From positions 62,001 through 126,000 of the forward strand of contig BLJB01000369.1 in NCBI GenBank assembly GCA_013423325.1: 64,000 nucleotides of DNA. Reading direction: 5' to 3'. Both the position numbers and the translations under genes were made by a program. The notes beneath the pieces are model-generated. The model ran no database searches, was not told the DNA's origin, and worked only from the letters and a program-made list of their open reading frames with translations. Source of the DNA: Usnea hakonensis (lineage: Eukaryota; Ascomycota; Lecanoromycetes; Lecanorales; Parmeliaceae). Positions within the stretch are counted from its first letter, which is position 1. Each line of letters begins with the position of its first letter. Positions 32,893 through 43,583 of this stretch are shown in pieces.

Positions 32893-33888
32893 ATGCAGGA
32901 CACCTGCAACTGGAGCAGTCTGCTCTTCGTCTTCGGACTCTCGGCGCCTCTAGTCACAGCGTCAATTTTGCAAACCGCCGAAGTTAATTCTGCTACGCCC
33001 TCCACCCTGGTCACCATGATCTCTGCAAACTTGACCGCCACCAAGTCCCTCACCAAAAGAGATATGGTCCCAACCCCCGACGCCATCCCCACCCTCTCCA
33101 TCATCTCAGACTACCTAGTCCCAACACCGAAGCCTGGCTCCCTCGCCATCATCGACGGCATCACCCAAGAAATCCCCAAAGACACCCAACCCATCCTCCC
33201 AGACCTCTCCGAAAGCGACCCCTCCCTCGACCACCCCTGGAACCCCTCTGAAGGCGATCCCTCCAACACCCAACCCTGGAACATCTCCTATCCAGGCCCC
33301 ATCCACGACGGCGACTTCCAAAAATACCTCAACATCTGGGACCCAGTCTGGTGGTCCAAGAACCTCGACTCCATGCGCCAAACCTCCTGCCACTGCTCCG
33401 CCGACGACTTCTACACCAACGAAAAGGCCCAGCTCGCCGCGTACATGCAGTTCGAATACTACTCCCACCAAGAAGGTCACCTCTACACCTTCAGCTGGAT
33501 CTGCGGCCCCATTAAATCCTCCATGCCCATCCACCTGCGCTACACGAGCGATAAGAGGCGCGCCGAACATTGCTGGAGTTTGGCCGGCGGCGACGAAGAC
33601 TCGCGGGCGGACCCCAAGATCCCGGCTATGAAGGACTGGTTCTGCGACCCGGATGAGACGCTGTGTGTGAGGCCGTGGCGCACGGAGAAGAGGCAGCTTA
33701 GGTTTCATGGGCATGTGAGGAATTATGATCGCCATGGGGTGCATACGTGGGCGGAGACTCATCCTGTGGTGTCGGATGTGTGCTTGCCGAAGTGTAGGGA
33801 TTTGTTCTTGATGAATTTTGATGATTTTAGTCATCATAATCCGAGCTTCATCACTACGTTTTATCCGCCTAAGCCGATTGAGTTTTGA
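32893..33888 (+). CDS. Predicted secreted Cys-containing protein of unknown function
   Basis: One frame of 331 residues starts at an ATG at 32893. Residues 1 to about 23 form a signal peptide (hydrophobic core LLFVFGLSAPLVTA), followed by a Thr/Ser-rich stretch with one N-glycosylation sequon (NLT) and a dibasic KR site near 56, where Kex2-like processing could occur. A Pro/Asp-rich linker (about 60-130) leads to a compact C-terminal domain (about 140-331). That domain has ten Cys, in CHC, ICGP, HCWSL, FCDP, LCVRP and VCLPKC contexts, and many aromatic residues, which suggests disulphides. Codon choice in the middle is markedly C-rich in third positions. I do not recognise a family. An effector-like role is possible but not shown. 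Confidence 0.75.
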   Translation: MQDTCNWSSLLFVFGLSAPLVTASILQTAEVNSATPSTLVTMISANLTATKSLTKRDMVPTPDAIPTLSIISDYLVPTPKPGSLAIIDGITQEIPKDTQPILPDLSESDPSLDHPWNPSEGDPSNTQPWNISYPGPIHDGDFQKYLNIWDPVWWSKNLDSMRQTSCHCSADDFYTNEKAQLAAYMQFEYYSHQEGHLYTFSWICGPIKSSMPIHLRYTSDKRRAEHCWSLAGGDEDSRADPKIPAMKDWFCDPDETLCVRPWRTEKRQLRFHGHVRNYDRHGVHTWAETHPVVSDVCLPKCRDLFLMNFDDFSHHNPSFITTFYPPKPIEF

Positions 33889-34318
33889 AGGAGTGAGATG
33901 TTGGGGGGGAGGAGATTGCGTGGAATCATGTGGGCGTTTTCGGGTTTGGTCGATTTGCTTCGACTGGGATTGTTGGGTAGTTTTACAACATAGATACAGA
34001 ATTTATATACAAATGCATTCATGAATGACATAGCAGTGGGGGAAGACTACTCGGAGCAGCTACAGTGTGAGGGACACATGATGCGATGTGTGCATCGTGC
34101 ATCGTGTTTACACTATCCATCATAATCAGTCATAACCAGCCACAATTCCACCACATCTCATGGCGCCATTTCATTTTCAAAACCTGCGCTATGCAGGACG
34201 TCAGGCCTTGTTTCTGATGTCAGACGTCACACCCGAAGAGGGCTGCCTGAACCACGCTGCACCGTGCATCCCACTCGATACCCTTCAATCACGACTTGAC
34301 GATTAAAAAGAGTGGGTA
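33889..34318. other. Convergent spacer
   Basis: It holds the 3' ends of the secreted-protein gene and the PPR gene. A short direct repetition of GTGTGCATCGTGCATCGTG lies at about 34,088-34,106. No gene is seen. Confidence 0.45.
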
Positions 34319-36748
34319 TTATGCCGTAGCAACCAATCGCTTTTCGAGGTCCTTCCATACCGAATGGTTTGATGGATCCATCGGTAGAGTAGGCGGACTC
34401 TGTTGGACCAGTTCGGGTTGTCGATCTCTGGGCGGTAAATGAGACACACGCTCAACTTCAGTTCTAGGGAAGCTAGCTGTGGTCGAAGAGTCGGTAGAAA
34501 TGCCTTTGTCGCCTTGTCCGTCTTCTGCGGCTATTTGCAGCTGACTTTTCAGAGCCTTATCATTCGTTGCCGGATCTCTGGGCGATGGGAACGCTGCTGC
34601 AGCGCAGATCGTCGGGAGCTTCGGGAACGAAACCCTTCTAAAGATCTGCGCGAGTTCCGTTTCAAGTTGCTTGGCTCGCCTTGACAGCCAGAACATGACA
34701 GCTGAAAAGTGGTCCGAATTCGAAGCGTACAAGACCTTGCTGGCATGTAAAATGGTGTGGCTGATTTCTTCGGAGATTACTTCTAGCCGCTTTTGAAAAG
34801 CGAAACTCGCATTCCACCTCTTGCTCGCTTGGTCGATTATGTAGCGCAGTGTATCTTCGTCATGGCAATCATAGAGCATATTTTCTAACAGGAAAGGGCT
34901 TGTGCCGTGTGGAATGTTGCTACTCGTTTTAGCTGCCTTCTCCAAAGCTTTGGACGCTTTGCGTGGCTGAAGACCCTTTGCATATTCGATAAGGAAAGCG
35001 ACATCTTTAGTGTTGGCGGAATCCGGAAGAGCCAACATCGATGCTGGTAAAGCGCCGCAACGCACTCCATTACGAAGTATTTGATCAAAGAACTTCTGCT
35101 GCGCGCAGCACTGGCAAAGACGCAGCAGCCACTCAAATACGAGAGTATTGAACCCTTGATTGCCCTTTTCCAACCGTTGCATGATAGCTGTCCCAACTGT
35201 CCAATCCAACCTGTGGCAGCAATCTTGAAGGATAGCAATCCAAATACCAACGCGGGTCTCCCAGCCTTCGCTGACCATACGGCGATAGTAGTGCATGGCA
35301 GCTTGGCGATCATGATATCGTATTAAGCCTACGATTAGGGACTCGTATACTTGACCGTTCATACGTCCCTTTTCGACAGCTTTGCGGCCACTTGTTCCAA
35401 CAATCAGGTAACGGTCTTTCAAAATTGGATGAATCAACATCGGATGAATATTTGGCCTAGGTCTTGCTACGGCTAAACCTAATTGGCGTCCTTCCATACG
35501 CTCTAGGTACTGCCAGAAAAGACGACGCTTTCCTATTGCGGCGAAGTGTCGCAGTAGAGTATTGTGGGTGATTTCATTTGGTCGCACATGAGATTCAAGC
35601 AGGGATGTGCGTACCACCCAAACAAGGTCTTTCCTTCCAAGTATACAAAAGCGGGTTAGGAGCATATTATAGGTCTCGATATCCGGTGGTATCCGAGTTG
35701 CCAGCAGGTTGTAGCATAACTTCGACATCAAATCACTCAAGTCTGTTTTGGGATCCATGAGCTTCAGTATTCTTCGTAGAGATTCATTCATTTCCGTTCT
35801 CTGTTTATAATCCTCAATTCCTGTGTCATCGTAGTTAGGAGCTTGTGGGGATTCAAATTCCTCGTAATAAGATTCACCCCTGCGCTCGGCGTGGAGAGTG
35901 CGCAAACGATCTCGTATGTAAGAAATATTGTGAGATAAGGCTCCTCGATCCTCGTATAAGCTGCGCAGCAAAGACTTGCAAGGACAAAATGAACCCTCCC
36001 AAGTTTCCCAAGGATTCTCGGAGCATCTCACGAGCAGTCTCAAAACCATACAGGCAACAGACCATTCCAAAGTTTTTAATTTTCTGAGTGAGACAGGGCG
36101 CTGGTACTGATCATTCACCAGCCTCTGGCAATCCGGTCCTCCATAGAAGTGTCGAAAAAGCCAGTCATTTGCTAACAGCTCACTAAGCTCTTTCCTGGAC
36201 AGTCTTTGGAGCAGACTCAACGGTATGCCTTTCCAGTCTTGAAATCCAGAGGCTTCTCGTAACATTTGCTGATCCTGAGCCCAGTCAAAGACATCAAGCC
36301 AAGTATCGTTTCTGTGGTCCGGCGCACGCGTCACTATGTTCTGCTCTTTGCTTCCCTGGAGATCCCAAGTCTTCACTCCCTTCACTACTCCTTCTACCGA
36401 GACACTATGTCCATTGACTCTTGTACTTTCCGACGGTTCCAGTCTGGCATCATTCGACAAAGCTGCAAGCCGGCTTTGTTGCTGGACCTCCGTTGCATCC
36501 ACCGTTGCCCTTACTTCTCCGATGACTTTGTCCCATTCGTTTCTCCTCTTGTCCTTTTTCTTGGAATCTGCGAACGCGATTCCGGCCGTTAGCGAGGAAA
36601 TAGAGACCGTGAAAACATCACCGACACGAGGTGTTCGTATGGAAGTAGATGTTGTTGCTCGTCGGGCGATGGCGTTGGTGTTTGGTAGACATGAGGGGCA
36701 ATTACAAGCGCGCCGTACTTGAGCAACTCTTGACCACAATGTTTGCAT
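34319..36748 (-). CDS. Mitochondrial pentatricopeptide-repeat protein
   Basis: Single exon, 809 residues from the ATG at 36748. The frame stays open further upstream, but only a GTG starts it, so I prefer this ATG. The N-terminus MQTLWSRVAQVRRACNCPSC, with Arg and Ser but few acidic residues, fits mitochondrial import. PPR helices are visible as TYNMLLTRFCILGRKDLVWV, then VRPNEITHNTLLRHFAAIGK (about 390-430) and VYESLIVGLIRYHDRQAAMH (about 490), spaced at about 35 residues. PPR proteins bind organelle RNA and act in mitochondrial mRNA maturation, stability or translation. The exact target cannot be read. It resembles the fungal group that includes COX1-related factors, but I would not assign it. 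Confidence 0.8.
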   Translation of the reverse strand: MQTLWSRVAQVRRACNCPSCLPNTNAIARRATTSTSIRTPRVGDVFTVSISSLTAGIAFADSKKKDKRRNEWDKVIGEVRATVDATEVQQQSRLAALSNDARLEPSESTRVNGHSVSVEGVVKGVKTWDLQGSKEQNIVTRAPDHRNDTWLDVFDWAQDQQMLREASGFQDWKGIPLSLLQRLSRKELSELLANDWLFRHFYGGPDCQRLVNDQYQRPVSLRKLKTLEWSVACMVLRLLVRCSENPWETWEGSFCPCKSLLRSLYEDRGALSHNISYIRDRLRTLHAERRGESYYEEFESPQAPNYDDTGIEDYKQRTEMNESLRRILKLMDPKTDLSDLMSKLCYNLLATRIPPDIETYNMLLTRFCILGRKDLVWVVRTSLLESHVRPNEITHNTLLRHFAAIGKRRLFWQYLERMEGRQLGLAVARPRPNIHPMLIHPILKDRYLIVGTSGRKAVEKGRMNGQVYESLIVGLIRYHDRQAAMHYYRRMVSEGWETRVGIWIAILQDCCHRLDWTVGTAIMQRLEKGNQGFNTLVFEWLLRLCQCCAQQKFFDQILRNGVRCGALPASMLALPDSANTKDVAFLIEYAKGLQPRKASKALEKAAKTSSNIPHGTSPFLLENMLYDCHDEDTLRYIIDQASKRWNASFAFQKRLEVISEEISHTILHASKVLYASNSDHFSAVMFWLSRRAKQLETELAQIFRRVSFPKLPTICAAAAFPSPRDPATNDKALKSQLQIAAEDGQGDKGISTDSSTTASFPRTEVERVSHLPPRDRQPELVQQSPPTLPMDPSNHSVWKDLEKRLVATA

Positions 36749-37496
36749 GACCTTCCTGCCAAACAAGATACGTCGCTTCGCTGTATGAACAATAAGTGTT
36801 CTTGATTTTGCCTTCAGACGCCGGCCCAATAGAGCTAGCTGCCGAGTAATCTCCGCCACTAATATTTTAGCGCTAGACTAGCCTTCTTTCGGTCTAGTTC
36901 GATATATCTCCGCGTTCAGGTTTGAAAGCACTTTGAAACGTTGTGTATGAAGGTTGTGCCGATGGCGGCCTGATGAGAAAGCTGAGCTTTGGAGAAGACC
37001 GTGCTGTGCAATGCTAACACCAGGTCCTGTGATGCGGAAAGAACTGAACGGGGAGCAATGAATCCTCTGGGGCGGGGTATTTACTCTCGACAATTTCATT
37101 TAAGCAGAAAGTCCCAGATAAGGATGGTTCTTGAAAGAAGAGATTCTCATAATTATACTAGTCTTGGCTATCGGAGACGAGGCTCGATCCTAAGCTAGAT
37201 GTACTGTTCATTATATACCTTAAGTACTTGATTCCGGATATTGACAGATAGGCCGAGGGAATTTTTGCGTGAAGTAACACACTGCTGGAGGAAACGAGTA
37301 CAGGAGATTCTAATATGCTTGATGTGTACTTATGCAGCAGTAAGTATTTTTATTCCTGCTTTGAGAGGACAGGACGGGAAGCCCGCAAAGTGTTGACTTG
37401 GGTATACGTAAGGCTGAGTCACGTGACTGTGCCTTGGCAAGAGCCCTGTGCCCTGGTCAATTGCTATATTCCTTTTCAGATGCAGAAAACCATACG
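36749..37496. other. Divergent promoter region between PPR and CZIB genes
   Basis: Short frames only. Contains a palindromic E-box (37417-37428). Confidence 0.5.
37417..37428. promoter_or_regulatory. Palindromic E-box AGTCACGTGACT
   Basis: A perfect 12-bp palindrome with a CACGTG centre, 68 bp upstream of the CZIB start codon. TCACGTGA-type sites are bound by Cbf1/centromere-promoter-factor-type bHLH proteins in fungi. Binding here is inferred. Confidence 0.5.
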
Positions 37497-38180
37497 ATGT
37501 TGGCGCTGGCATTAACGGCAGATCTGTCAGGGTAAGCTTTTCCTTATATTTTCCTCTCGTCGTGCTGAATATGACAGTGTCACAGACCTTCTTCCTCTAG
37601 ATACGTCTGACGAGCCATACTTTTACACTTTCAAGGTGCAGTGTACATCATGTAGAGAGATCCATCCGAATTGGATTAGTGTGAACCGCCACGTGTGTAT
37701 CTACGGTGTTTCCGCTTCCGACTCGGAAGGCTGAAGACAGCAAGGAACAAAACGAAGTATCTGGAAGCAAAGGGGAAGCCAGCTTTGTATGGCGCTGTAA
37801 GTCATGCAAGGTTGGTCATCTTGTCAATCAAATACCTCCCAAGTTGCTGACTTAAGGACCAGAGAGAGTCAACAGCAACTATCAAAAATCCGCCTCAAGC
37901 GTACAATCAAGCTTCTCCACCCAAGAGGCAGAAGATCATCGAATTTGACTGTCGAGGTCTAGAGTTCGTAGAATTCAAATCAGATGTGGGTAGAGGCAGA
38001 CCTCTATTACGCGCTGTTTCGTTGACCGCATGGTAGGGACAGTGGCAAGCGAGGGGGCTAGAGTCGCCGACTACATTTTCAGGAATTGATCTGCAGGAGG
38101 GAGAATGGTTCGACTATGATGAGAAGGCAGGGGAGGAAGTCAGTATCATAGATGTCAAATGGGAGATCATACGAGCATGA
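37497..38180 (+). CDS. DUF866/CXXC zinc-binding protein (UPF0587, human CZIB/C1orf123 family), five exons
   Basis: Exons are 37497-37531, 37578-37692, 37745-37810, 37863-37985 and 38037-38180, all GT-AG introns of 46-52 bp, giving 160 residues, the normal length for this family. The spliced protein starts MLALALTAELSGVTDLLPLD. The two zinc-binding CxxC pairs are seen as VQCTSCREIHPNW and VWRCKSCKRESTATI. The family core QKIIEFDCRGLEFVEFKSD and the C-terminus GEWFDYDEKAGEEVSI, then VKWEII, are complete. The human homologue binds zinc, and the yeast homologue is YCR090C. The biological role is not established. The exon 2/3 junction was chosen so that NRH|EQNEVSG matches the family. Confidence 0.93.
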
Positions 38181-39069
38181 GATTGCGAAGGGTACACACA
38201 TAGCGATTAGTATAGAACAGCCAATCTTTACTGGAAGAGGATGGACCACTAGAGGGTCCCTGTATGAGATCATGTCTAGGCAAGTCAGAGAGATGGACTA
38301 GGTAGAGCAGCTTTGGTTATGACTGGTCAGATTGGAGATGGGCTCTTGCTCAGCCCTATGAGAATTTCGGCTCTACAGTATTATACCTTACTTTCGAACA
38401 GGAAGCGACAGGATGTCCACTGATATAAGACTTACAGGCAAACATTCTAAAGTAAGGCAGGCACTTAAATAGTAGCTTAATAGTCACCAAGTAAAGATGG
38501 AAGGAGTTACTGGGGGTTCAGACACGTTTCAAACAAGGTAATTGCAATACAAACCAAAGTGTTCAGAAATTGTGTTTAGCTCCGTCACCTCATCACTACA
38601 AGTACAATTCCTATATACACTCTTTTGTTGTTGAGAATTCACATGACGTTATTATAGACTGAGCGCTGGACGTTTGTCACTTCTATCCTTTCATTCCACA
38701 TTGCGACTCCAACACAATCCGTCACCTTTCCATCTTCACCTAAAAAGCCCACAGGCATTCTACTTCTTTCTCTACACACCCAAAGTCAACTTCTCAATCC
38801 TTCTCTGGGTTGCAACAACAAAATATTCGCCGTCATTAGCCGGGCGCCTTGTTGGGGGGAGTCCAAAGCTTCCACTCACCTCATCGAATCGCCCATCTCA
38901 ACACCGGTCAAGGTCGAGTTGACAGCCACACTCGTCTTCTCAAGAGACTAGAGGGCGGCGGCTTATACTGAATGCCAGCAGCCACGCCACAGCAAATCTT
39001 AATCTTTGAGCCTCAGATCTGGCTCCTTCGCTACGCCTGTGGATCCATAAGCGCTTTCAACTGACGAGT
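38181..39069. other. Intergenic region, nothing recognised
   Basis: Frames are short and overlap the CZIB 3' end and the taspase 5' leader. No motif. Confidence 0.45.
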
Positions 39070-41254
39070 ATGGACTCATCAATGTCTCTATCGGAGACCG
39101 AAAGTGCATTATCCTCCGACCATTTACCCGACGCTCAGTTTGACGGACCTATTGATCTTGCACTTGCGGATATGCCGCAACGTCGACGTCTTTCTGGGGA
39201 CATTTGTGCTATATTCGTTCATGCTGGTGCAGGCTATCATAGCTTTCAGAATGAGAAGGTTCACTTGGCCGCTTGTGAAGAGTGAGTTTTGACCCTCCCA
39301 GTGTTGAACCACTATTGGCGGGGCTTCCGTGATACAGGCTTCCGATCCACGGTCGTTTGATCCAATCCTCTGATAATCGTCCAGTGCTGCCAAATCCGCC
39401 ATGGCTTTCTTGAACAATGGTGCAACTGCGGTCGAAGCTGTCGAAATAGCGATCAGAGTACTTGAGGACAAGGAGATTACCAATGCAGGCTTCGGCAGCA
39501 ATCTCTCTATGGATGGCACTGTCGAATGTGACGCCACCATTGTTGATCATTATGGCCGAAGCGGCGCGGTTGGCGCTGTTGGATGTACGTGTCTTTCAAT
39601 CTACCTGTTGTTGAGTGAGCATACACAGAGGCTGACAATCTAAGGCGTCCGAAATCCAATTCATCTTGCACGACTTATTCTAGAACATTCGACAAGGCCA
39701 TTATCTCTGCGCCGTGTTCCTCCCAACTTGCTAGTCGGGCAAGGAGCCACAGACTTTGCGTCTGAATTGGGCATTCCGATAGTTAATGCTGAATACCTGG
39801 TGTCTGCTGCAGCTGGAGAACGCTACGCGAGGTGGAGATTAGATCTAAGAAAAGCGCGGAAGACGGAGGAGTCTGAGAGCGACCTTGAGTCCGAAGCACC
39901 AATTTTGGATGATGACAATTGCAAGGTCGAGCTTGAGCAGGATAGGCACAACCTGGATTTTGCTCACTGTTGGAACGAGAGCCAGCCTTACTCGCCGCGA
40001 CTGAGTGCGACTGATCACTCTCTCTTAGAATCCACCCATAAATTAGACGGAATGGCTCAATCAACCAAGAAACGTCAGGCTTGGAATTCCAACGAGCCTG
40101 GGAATGATGGACAATTCTCGATCAAGACCCACGATGACGGTTGTGATAGCAGCGACAGCTTCATTGATGACGATCCTTTCTGGCTACAGTCTCGAAGTCC
40201 ACGCCTGAAACACCCAACTTCCAGCATGACTGCAGAAGTCAACGAATCGACCGACGAAGAGAGCCGTAAACGTACTATAACACCAACACCGCCTCCTCCT
40301 ACGAGAAGCCACTCACCACAATTCAATGATGCTTCAAGAGCCAAGAATTACGCCGGGATGATGGATAGAATGGCGAGCATTACCGCAAGACCGGACGATA
40401 TCACTGATACTGTCGGCGCCATTGCTGTAGACTGCCACGGCCACATAGCTGCCGGATCCTCATCTGGGGGAATTGGCATGAAACACAAGGGCCGTGTAGG
40501 TCCTGCGGCTTTAGTCGGTATCGGTACCGCCGTGATACCGCTCGAGCCTGAAGACAAAGACAAAACGAGCGTTGCAACTGTCACCAGTGGCACAGGTGAG
40601 CATATGGCTACCACGATGGCTGCAGGAACCTGTGCCAGCCGGCTATATTCTTCCACCAGGAGGGGTAGAAAAGGTGGCTCGGAGTCGACGGATGATGATA
40701 ATGCAATGCGAGCTTTCGTCGAAAGGGACTTCATGGGTACCTCTCAATTGCTGATTTCATTGAGTGTTTCCGTTAGCTAACGTTGCAGCACCTCAGGGCA
40801 TCCTAGCGTCAAGCAAAGTCATTCTGCCGGAGCCATCGGCATCTTGGGGGTCAAGAAAACAGTTGATGGAGTGTACTTGTACTTCGCCCACAACACTGAC
40901 TCGTTTGTGAGTACGCTCAAGATCAAGCAAATACCTAAGTTAGCTGACAGATCCTAGGCTGTAGCATCGATGGGCACAAACGATAAAGAACCCCGATCGG
41001 TCATGTCTCGTGGCAAAGGCGATGGCGGTGTCGTCCACGGTGCTCGTCTCATCAAGCATCATAGATGGACTTCTGGGTCTCGTGGCACTTGGCCGGCGGA
41101 TGCAAGTATTGAAAACTTCCTGGGTACTGACCCTGACCAATCCCCGGCGTCTAAGCGCCGAAGGACGAAGCGTCCCTCGAAAGAGCGAGTCGCTAGAACG
41201 CCAACGATGGACAACCCATCTACGTCAATGGCTCGACCGGCAAAGCTACAATGA
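39070..41254 (+). CDS. Threonine aspartase (taspase 1-like, Ntn hydrolase), five exons
   Basis: Exons are 39070-39281, 39385-39584, 39645-40736, 40797-40906 and 40958-41254, all GT-AG, giving 636 residues. The asparaginase-2/taspase fold is visible as FVHAGAGYHS (about 57), NAGFGSNLSMDGTVECDATI (about 108), VRNPIHLARLILEHS, and the autoprocessing site with catalytic Thr in DDITDTVGAIAVD, followed by GHIAAGSSSGGIGMKHKGRV. The motif GHPSVKQS and the C-terminal KGDGGVVHGAR are also typical. A charged, Ser/Pro-rich insert of about 180 residues lies just before the catalytic Thr and should stay on the alpha chain after cleavage. Animal taspase 1 cuts nuclear regulators after Asp; fungal substrates are not known to me. 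It is convergent with Tfb4. Confidence 0.9.
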
Positions 41255-41563
41255 GGCTGGGAGGTGGTGGATCTTGAAAGATCGCTGTCATTCCAACGGG
41301 GATCGAGATTGCAGAAAGCTACGGAAGGCGTTTCAGAGGCGGCCACTGCGCCGGGTCGATAGAAATTGGCTTTAGCGAAGTGTTTAGGTGTCTTTCATAG
41401 GAGGTTGCACGATACCCATCGACTGAAAATAGCATGCATTGAATTCTTCTCACACGAGCTTGAACGTATTATGAAAGTAGATCAACATTGGGGCTGCTGT
41501 ATTTTATTTTCTTTTTGTCATTTCTCCTAGACTACGTGGTCCTTCCTCGGCAGCTTATCTCAT
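41255..41563. other. Convergent spacer
   Basis: 3' ends of taspase and Tfb4. No gene. Confidence 0.5.
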
Positions 41564-42911
41564 TCACCCATCCACGCCATGTCTCCGCTTCTTCTTCCTT
41601 TTCGCCACGACAGCGGGCGATCCTCCATACTGCCCTAGTTGTAAATGCGTCCCGCAGGTCAGACATATAGCCCCTTCTGGGGGTGAACAGAATACTGCGT
41701 GAATAATTATCAGCACTTGATCCCCGCTTCCTTACTCCCCCCCAAAAATCCAGCAGGACAAATTCAAAAAACTCACTGCTCAAACAGATGCTGCATACGA
41801 ACCCCACGTCCACCACCTTGCGGTGGCAGAAACACGCGGCGCGGAAATCCACCCCGACGGCCGTTGGTGATATGAGGTGTTTCCGGCTGCTTTGATCGGG
41901 TAGGAAGCCGAGCATTAGATATTGGAGTAGGCCGCGTGGGTGGGTGAGCGCGATGTAGGTGCCGCGGGTGGCGTCGGAGGCTTGTTGGAGGAAGACGGAG
42001 TCCCCGGCTATTTTGCAGATGTCGATGGGGATGGTGAGGCGTTGGCCTAGAGGAGGGTTAGCGTTTGGAGGGAGGGATGGGGGGATGGTGTTGTTGGAGG
42101 AGAGGGGAAGAGGTTGGGGTGTGGTGTGTGGGGGGGGGGAGGGTTTTTACAGGCGAAGATGGTGTTCATGATGGGTATGTATTGGTGCGCGAGGTCGCCG
42201 GAGACGGAAAGGATGAGGATCCGCGAGTTCAGCGTGGTGGTTTGGGTTGAGGTTGGGTCGGCGGAGGCGGGGTGGAGGGGGTCGGTGGTGGGTTTGGAGG
42301 ATAGGGTGTTGGAGAGGGCGAGGGATTGTTTGTTTGTGTAGGTTAGGGCGAGGGTGAGGGCGCCGGCTATGGAGGTCGTGGGGGTGAGGGAGTCGGGGGT
42401 GGTGGCTTTGTAGAGGTTGGAGAGGGCGGAGAGGAGGGTCGTTTGGATGTGTCGGAAGGGGCGGTAGTGGTTGGCGTCGTCTGCGGTGTTGGGGGCTTCG
42501 GGGCCGTCGGACATGTGTACGTCATCGCCGTTTGAGCCATGATGTGTGCTGTTGTTGTTGTTGTGTGTAGAGCCGTTTGCTTGTTTGGGATCATCTTGAG
42601 AAGGGATAGGGTAGAGGAATTCGGCGCGCTGGGTGTGGGAGGCTATGACGGCGACTTTGTTGCTGTTGTTGAAGGCGAGGTGGGCGTTTATGAAGACGAG
42701 GAGGTTGGCGATGGCCGCGGAGAGGGGGAGGGTCGGGGCGAGGAGGGCCCAGGCGTGGGGGTTGGTGTCGAGGATTATGGTCAGGAGGGAGGGAGGGGGC
42801 TCTGAGGAAGGGTGGAAATGTCAGTGTGATGTGGGTGGAGGTTGGGAGTGGGGGATGTTGCTTGCCGTCTGAGGTCTTGCTGTAGTGGTCTGAGCCATCG
42901 ACTGCGTTCAT
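41564..42911 (-). CDS. tfb4: TFIIH core subunit Tfb4 (p34), four exons, one GC-AG intron
   Basis: Exons on the minus strand are 42911-42866, 42801-42151, 42046-41777 and 41694-41564, giving 365 residues. The von Willebrand A-like domain is seen as EPPPSLLTIILDTNPHAW, LVFINAHLAFNNSNKVAVIA and RILILSVSGDLAHQYIPIMN, then IFACQRLTIPIDICKIAGDS and VFLQQASDATRGTY. The C-terminal C4 zinc finger reads CFCHRKVVDVGFVCSICLS, then IFCSPPEGAICLTCG. Tfb4 pairs with Ssl1/p44 in the TFIIH core used in transcription initiation and nucleotide-excision repair. Intron 1 (42802-42865) uses a GC donor (GACG|GCAAGC). The frame (D|E|PPPSLL) requires it and no nearby GT serves. A low-complexity Asn/Ser stretch sits at about residues 85-120. 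Confidence 0.93.
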
Positions 42912-43583
42912 GGTGACGGTATTGGCGCTCGTGGGTCCTCAGAACTTAGGTATTGCCGTTGAAGGACTCATGTTGGAGACGACTATAGGCATTTTTGAGG
43001 AACAGCCGACAGCATTGTGATGTGAAAGTAGAAAAGCGCTGTCATCATGGCCTATAGTCGGAATTTACCACACATGAGTCTTATCCCCGTAATGAGCTAC
43101 TTGGAAGGTTACTCGTTGAATACGCGAGGTCTGCTTACGTAAAGGAATTATTTTTCTGTCTCCTTCTCGATGGCCGAAGGCCGCTCCAGTTTTCTTATAT
43201 ATATATATACCCCAGCATCCACCGATTGGTCGTTAACCAACTCATTGCTGGATTCTGCTTAGAAACGTATCGTTGATAAAGTTCTTCGCGCGCGGGTATG
43301 TATTCTTTGTATGTATATGTGTAGAGCTTTCATGAGAGTGGATGGCTATGGTTTGAGAGGATGGATTTGTGGAGTATGGGTAGGGTAGCTTCCGGGGCGG
43401 GGTTTGGGGGGGTAGGGTGCGTGAGGACCTGGTTGGGGAAGATGAGAGGACTAGGGGTGGATTAGGGGGGATAAGAAGAGGTGGAGGGGGGAGAATACTG
43501 ATTCACTACGGATTAATGTATATACAAAATGCCTCTCAATCCAACGCGACGAATAAAATAGCAACCCTATGAACGCTGAGCCA
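42912..43583. other. Intergenic region with AT dinucleotide run
   Basis: Contains the Tfb4 promoter. A TATATATATATATA run lies at about 43,197-43,211, which is too far from the Tfb4 start to assign. No gene is seen. Confidence 0.45.

Noticed and set aside
33115..33837. A 240-codon minus-strand frame opposite the secreted protein
   Set aside because: Produced by the C-rich third positions of the plus-strand gene. No independent motif and no promoter.
34319..36859. PPR protein starting at 36859
   Set aside because: That codon is GTG. The ATG at 36748 gives a better targeting peptide.
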